This document shows positions 60,801 through 64,000 of a stretch of 64,000 nt of DNA, piece after piece. The stretch's first letter is position 1. Every line of letters begins with the position of its first letter. The notes beneath the pieces are model-generated. The model ran no database searches, was not told the origin of the DNA, and was given only the letters and a program-made list of their open reading frames with translations. The position numbers were made by a program, and so were the translations under genes. Source of the DNA: Wenzhouxiangella sp. XN201 (GTDB lineage: Bacteria; Pseudomonadota; Gammaproteobacteria; Xanthomonadales; Wenzhouxiangellaceae); the NCBI RefSeq assembly GCF_011008905.1, contig NZ_JAAIVI010000017.1:1341750-1405749 (forward strand), written 5' to 3'.

Positions 60801-61314
60801 AGCGGTTATCCGGGATCTCGCACCTGGTGGCATCTCTCATCCATGCCGTGCCGCCGTCGAACGTGCGAGGTCCCGGCTCTTCGGCCGGGACGACAGGATT
60901 TGGGGAGCTCTTCCCCGTTTGTCGGGCCGGTTTCCAGATCACCAGCACGTTCTCGAGGCCCTCGTCCAGGTCTGTGACCTCGAGCCGGTACTCACCCTTG
61001 CCGGCACGTCGCCGGGCGCGGGTAATCAGGCGGCAGATCTGTGCATAGGCGGCCCGGTCGGGCGCCAGCAACACCAGGTGGAGGCTGTCAAGATGGAACT
61101 CGCTGCCGATGATCAGATGAACCCCGTGTTCCCGCACCGCCTCGTGGGCGCGTACCACCCCGGCCATCGAGCACTCGTCGGTGATCGCCAGGGCCGCATA
61201 GCCGCGCTCGGCGGCACGCCGGACCAGGGCTTGTGGCTGCGCGGCCGAGCGCCGGAAGCTGAAGGCACTCAGCGCATGCAGTTCGGCGTATCCGGGTGGG
61301 GGCGAGGCGGGCAT
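57856..61314 (-). CDS. dnaE2: Error-prone DNA polymerase DnaE2 (ImuC) with three repeat-derived inserts
   Basis: 1152 residues; DnaE2 is normally near 1030. PHP domain ([33 protein letters not shown]), palm with catalytic acids in [20 protein letters not shown], and fingers with [17 protein letters not shown], then an OB fold near the C-terminus. Three segments without counterpart in ordinary DnaE2 lie at residues about 135-190, 599-638 and 883-919; two or more contain [10 protein letters not shown]-like runs encoded by dispersed repeat DNA. The frame is intact throughout and flanking motifs are unbroken, so the enzyme may be active. It works with ImuA and ImuB in SOS mutagenesis; GGAG precedes the ATG. 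Confidence 0.95.
   Translation of the reverse strand: [1152 protein letters not shown]
58561..58665. repeat. Dispersed repeat inside dnaE2, copy 1
   Basis: 8-bp units of the type GGTTTGCT/GGTTGGCT (58561-58601) are followed by an AT-rich part with ATTCGAA, TTCGAATTTGTTTGT and TTGGTGCTTGG. Base composition is far lower in GC than the gene around it. It encodes residues about 883-919, between the DWDCTL and [10 protein letters not shown] motifs. Confidence 0.85.
59411..59519. repeat. Dispersed repeat inside dnaE2, copy 2
   Basis: Same composite as copy 1: GGTTGGCT/GGTTCGCT units, then ATTCGAA and TTCGAATTTGTTTGT and TTGGTGCTTGG. It encodes residues about 599-638, just before the conserved [15 protein letters not shown]. 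Confidence 0.85.
60745..60780. repeat. Dispersed 8-bp repeat inside dnaE2, copy 3 (short)
   Basis: GTTGGCTG/GTTCGCTG units only; the AT-rich half is absent. Directly followed by a REP-like palindrome pair. Encodes [10 protein letters not shown] in the third insert. Confidence 0.8.
60781..60895. repeat. REP-like palindrome pair inside dnaE2
   Basis: TGTCGTCCCGG (60781-60791) is the exact complement of CCGGGACGACA (60885-60895), and inner segments GGGATCTCGCAC and GTGCGAGGTCCC pair with one mismatch. Each half also folds alone through CCCGG/CCGGG. This is the layout of two inverted REP units (a BIME), normally intergenic, here within a coding region. Confidence 0.8.
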
Positions 61315-61347
61315 GACGGACTCCGATGATTCGCGGATTTTGAGAAA

Positions 61348-61363
61348 CTATAAATTTATATAG
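61348..61363. promoter_or_regulatory. LexA-like dyad between dnaE2 and imuA
   Basis: CTAT-N8-ATAG (AT-rich centre), flanked by A and T to give ACTATA-N6-TATAGT. Length and spacing equal the gammaproteobacterial SOS box CTGT-N8-ACAG, with one substitution in each half. It lies midway between the divergent dnaE2 and imuA starts, where one operator could control both. dnaE2 and imuAB are LexA-controlled in other bacteria. Confidence 0.5.
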
Positions 61364-61393
61364 TATCCTGATCCACCCATACGGAGTCTTTCA

Positions 61394-62053
61394 ATGTGGG
61401 CTCAGGTCCAGCTCGAAAAGCTGCTCGATCAACGCTCCGATCTCTGGCGGGGACGGGCACGCAGGTCCTTCCCGGCTGTGTCCACCGGTCTGGACTGGCT
61501 CGACCGCGGGCTGCCCGGCGGTTGGCCGCTGGGCCGGCTGACCGAGTTTCTGCCGCGCGTGAGCGGCTGCGGCGAACTGGGCCTGCTGCTGCCGCTGCTG
61601 GCCCGCTGCACACAGCGGGAACAGCCGGTGGTGCTGGCCGGGCCGATGCTGGTGCCCGGGCCACAGGCCCTGATCAAGGCGGGTGTGGTGCTCGAGCACC
61701 TGGTGGTGGTGCGCGAGGTCCGTGAGGTGTTGTGGGCGGCCGAGCAGTGCCTGAAAAGCGGCTTGTGCGGTAGCGTGGTGGTCTGGCCGCCGGCCGGCCG
61801 GGTGGGGGAGCGGGTCGTGCGTCGCCTGCAACTGGCTTCCGAGCAGAGCCCGGGACCGGCTTTCGTGATCTATCGCCCCGGGCAGTCGCCACCGGCGTCG
61901 GTTTCGGCCCTGCGCCTGGGCCTGGGTCCCGGGCCCGAGGTCGAGGTCCTGCGCAGTCCGGCCGGCCTGGTCGAGTCGAGGCGACTGTCCCCGGTGTTTG
62001 AATCCGTCATCGAACTATCGCGCTACCGAGAGCATGTCCGCTCGGCCCGGTGA
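61394..62053 (+). CDS. imuA: ImuA, translesion-synthesis accessory protein (RecA/SulA-like)
   Basis: 219 residues, ATG 61394 with GGAG upstream. RecA-like N-part with FPAVSTGLDWLDRGLPGGWPLGRLTEFL but no full Walker A, as usual for ImuA. It links the ImuB-DnaE2 mutasome, by analogy to other systems. 20 bp overlap with imuB; divergent from dnaE2. Confidence 0.9.
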   Translation: MWAQVQLEKLLDQRSDLWRGRARRSFPAVSTGLDWLDRGLPGGWPLGRLTEFLPRVSGCGELGLLLPLLARCTQREQPVVLAGPMLVPGPQALIKAGVVLEHLVVVREVREVLWAAEQCLKSGLCGSVVVWPPAGRVGERVVRRLQLASEQSPGPAFVIYRPGQSPPASVSALRLGLGPGPEVEVLRSPAGLVESRRLSPVFESVIELSRYREHVRSAR

Positions 62054-63479
62054 ACTGTGGTTGGGGCTGCACTGCCCGCAGTTGCCCCTGCTGGCGGCCT
62101 GGCAGTGTGATCCGGAACCGCCCGGGCTGTACGCCGTGCACGGCTATCGGCGTGGCCGCCACGTGATTCTGCAGGCCAGCACGGCGGCGCAGCGCGCCGG
62201 GGTGGCGCCGGGCCAGCCGCTGAGCACGGCGCTGGCGATCGCGCCGGCGCTTGCCAGCCGGCCGCGCCATTCGCGAGCCGAGCGTGCCTTGATCGAGCAA
62301 CTGGCGCTGGGTGCCTGGCGGGTCAGCAGCCATGTGGTGCAGGCCCCACCCGACAGCGTGGTACTGGAAATTGCCGGTAGCCGGCGCCTCTACGGCGGCC
62401 TGCGGCCGCTGGTCGAAACCCTCTGCGCACAGCTTGAACACGAGGGTCTGCCGGTGCGGGTCGGTTCGGCGCCGGTGGCGGCCACGGCCCGGCTGTTTGC
62501 CCGTCACGGTCTGCATGCCGCCAGCCCGGGCACCATGCGCGAGAAACTGGCGGACCTGTCCCTGGACGCACTGGCCCTGGATGAGGAACAGGCACATGCC
62601 CTGGCGGGTTGCGGCCTGAAATCCGTGGCCGATCTGCTGCGCTTGCCGAAGCCTGAGCGGGCGCGGCGCTTCGGGTCGGAGCTGAACCGGCGCCTGGCCT
62701 GCCTGGAAGGGCGATCACCCACGCCGCTGGCCGCCTGGCAGCCGCCGGAGACATTCCGGCTGCGGCTGGAACTGCCGGCGGCCAGCAGCGACAGTTCGGC
62801 CCTGTTGTTCGTGCTGCGCCGCGCCGTGGCCCGCATGGCGCACTGGCTGGACGTTCGCGATCAGGCGCTCACACGCCTGCATGTTGCACTCAGGCGTGAG
62901 GATGGCGGCGGCAGCGTGCCGCTTCAGGTGGGCTTGTCGCGTCCGGGTATGGATCAGGCTCGCTTGCTGGAACTGCTCGCCCTCAAGCTCGAGAAACTCG
63001 AGCTGCCGGGGGCGGTGGAAGCCGTCGAACTGCATGCCGAGAGTACCGATGAGCACCGCCCGCCGCAGGCCGACCTGTGGAGCGGCAACAACCGTGGCGA
63101 TGCCTGGCCGGCGCTGCTGGATCGATTGCAGGCGCGCGTGGGTGAGGGCGGTCTGGCTGGTCTGGCCGTGCGGCCCGATCATCGTCCCGAAAGAGCCTGG
63201 CGCTGGGTCGCGCCGGGAACCCCGGTGCGCTGCGAGGACGAGCGGCCGCGGCCAACCTGGCTCTTGCCCGAGCCGCGCTCCTGCCGGCGCGAGCAGCTGT
63301 GCCTGGAAGAGGGGCCGGAACGGATCGAGGCCGGCTGGTGGGACGGCGTGGAATGCCGGCGCGATTACTTCATCGCCCGCGACCGTCAAGGCCGCCGCCT
63401 GTGGGTTTTCCACGAGCACGCCGGCGAGGGCGGCTGGTTCATCCAGGGGGTCTTCGACGACATCGCGTCGACGTCTTGA
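62034..63479 (+). CDS. imuB: ImuB, Y-family polymerase-like mutasome subunit
   Basis: 481 residues from ATG 62034 (MSARPGELWLGLHCPQLPLLA). Y-family fold with finger/palm remnants (LEIAGSRRLYGGLRPLVETL) and a little-finger region. The catalytic acidic triad of DinB is not seen, as in other ImuB proteins, which act as beta-clamp-binding hubs for DnaE2. The stop TGA lies inside the -35 of the following heat-shock promoter. Confidence 0.93.
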   Translation: MSARPGELWLGLHCPQLPLLAAWQCDPEPPGLYAVHGYRRGRHVILQASTAAQRAGVAPGQPLSTALAIAPALASRPRHSRAERALIEQLALGAWRVSSHVVQAPPDSVVLEIAGSRRLYGGLRPLVETLCAQLEHEGLPVRVGSAPVAATARLFARHGLHAASPGTMREKLADLSLDALALDEEQAHALAGCGLKSVADLLRLPKPERARRFGSELNRRLACLEGRSPTPLAAWQPPETFRLRLELPAASSDSSALLFVLRRAVARMAHWLDVRDQALTRLHVALRREDGGGSVPLQVGLSRPGMDQARLLELLALKLEKLELPGAVEAVELHAESTDEHRPPQADLWSGNNRGDAWPALLDRLQARVGEGGLAGLAVRPDHRPERAWRWVAPGTPVRCEDERPRPTWLLPEPRSCRREQLCLEEGPERIEAGWWDGVECRRDYFIARDRQGRRLWVFHEHAGEGGWFIQGVFDDIASTS

Positions 63480-63503
63480 AAGCGGGCGCGGCGAGCCACA
63501 TTT
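63475..63503 (+). promoter_or_regulatory. Sigma-32-type heat-shock promoter for hsp20
   Basis: CTTGAAA (63475-63481), 14 bp, then CCACATTT (63496-63503), close to the sigma-32 consensus CTTGAAA-N11-16-CCCCATNT. It lies about 100 bp upstream of an Hsp20 start codon. The -35 overlaps the imuB stop codon. The leader of about 95 nt is otherwise unassigned. Confidence 0.65.
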
Positions 63504-63603
63504 ATATCGACGAGATCGCCGCAAGGGGTCTCATCACGCCCGGCCTGATACAGGCGGGCAGTTGTCAACCCAATACCGATTGCTTCATAAGGAGGATACG
63601 GTT

Positions 63604-64000
63604 ATGAACACATTCGATCTTTCACCCCTGTACCGCACGGCCATTGGCTTTGATCGCCTGGCCGACATGCTTTCGAACGCGCAACGCGTCGATACCAACG
63701 GTTATCCGCCCTACAACATCGAGTCGCTGGGCGAGGACCGCTACCGCATCACCATGGCGGTGGCCGGTTTCGGCCGTGACGAACTCGACATCGTCTCCGA
63801 GCAGAACACACTGACGGTTTCCGGCAACAAGAACGAGCCTTCCGAGGCCGACGAAGGAGACCGCGAGTTCCTCTATCGGGGCATTGCCAATCGCAGCTTC
63901 GAGCGCCGTTTCCAGCTCGCCGATCATGTCAAGGTGGCCGGCGCCGACCTGGAGAACGGGCTGCTGCACATTGAACTGCAGCGCGAATTGCCCGAACGGA
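63604..64000 (+). CDS. Small heat-shock protein Hsp20/IbpA (3' end outside window)
   Basis: 132 codons are visible. ATG 63604 follows AAGGAGG. N-terminus MNTFDLSPLYRTAIGFDRL matches IbpA; the alpha-crystallin domain includes NIESLGEDRYRITMAVAGF, LTVSGNK, FLYRGIANRSFERRFQLADHV and ENGLLHIEL. An ATP-independent holdase for unfolded proteins. The C-terminal IxI tail is beyond the window. Confidence 0.95.
   Translation, partial: MNTFDLSPLYRTAIGFDRLADMLSNAQRVDTNGYPPYNIESLGEDRYRITMAVAGFGRDELDIVSEQNTLTVSGNKNEPSEADEGDREFLYRGIANRSFERRFQLADHVKVAGADLENGLLHIELQRELPER

Noticed and set aside
59509-61329. Long + strand open frame (606 codons) opposite dnaE2
   Set aside because: Antisense shadow of a high-GC gene; no domain is recognisable and dnaE2 motifs on the other strand are clear.

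Overview
The window is chromosomal DNA from a free-living gammaproteobacterium. The evidence is the smc-zipA-ligA order (ZipA is essentially confined to Gammaproteobacteria), the thrS-infC-rpmI-rplT-pheS-pheT-ihfA-merR block, and high-GC, tightly packed genes. The imuA-imuB/dnaE2 mutasome and a CopL-like protein suggest the Xanthomonadales/Chromatiales side of the class; that placement is an inference. No integrase, transposase, phage gene or CRISPR array is visible.

Layout. 1-1230: phospholipase-D-like membrane protein cut by the left edge. 1368-11379: a DUF302 gene facing a metal-efflux operon read leftwards. In transcription order the operon is a TolC-type channel, CusB-type adaptor, CusA-type RND pump, cytochrome c, DUF411 protein, PII-like protein, cation diffusion facilitator and an ATC-hydrolase-like protein, with a CopL-like metal-binding protein upstream. 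11616-14962: a GspE-type ATPase carrying an N-terminal methyltransferase-like domain, coupled to a MoxR-type AAA ATPase. 14970-19564: norCBQD nitric oxide reductase with an FNR/Dnr box. 19674-22614: a GNAT protein, serA and a divergent D-2-hydroxyglutarate-dehydrogenase-like gene. 22807-26229: mfd. 26381-34205: tRNA-Val, the translation block, ihfA, merR and tRNA-Pro. 34349-38721: folE2 and a lipoprotein/M23/MltD envelope cluster. 38817-42744: rnr, rlmB, a deaminase and a DUF4168 gene. 42882-46486: a two-component pair of the NtrC class and an OmpA lipoprotein. 46510-50944: rluB, scpB, scpA, a YciI-like gene, a BolA-like gene, a PPIase and queF. 51010-57859: smc, zipA, ligA and a universal stress protein. 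57856-63479: dnaE2 divergent from imuA-imuB. 63604-64000: an Hsp20 gene cut by the right edge.

How the genes fit together. The left operon is a complete tripartite periplasmic Cu/Ag-type exporter with extra metal-handling proteins. norCBQD supplies NO reduction plus its assembly ATPase and VWA partner. serA and its divergent partner match the known pairing in which a D-2-hydroxyglutarate dehydrogenase removes the by-product of SerA. ScpA, ScpB and SMC all lie here and form the condensin complex. DnaE2, ImuA and ImuB form a mutagenic translesion polymerase set around a LexA-like dyad.

Most unusual points: dnaE2 carries three in-frame inserts built from dispersed repeat DNA, including a REP-like double palindrome; a degenerate PCMT-like domain is fused to a GspE ATPase; scpB and rluB share about 197 bp read in two frames; the CDF transporter lacks both conserved Asp ligands; and several genes have a -10-like hexamer only 6-8 nt before the start codon, suggesting leaderless mRNAs.
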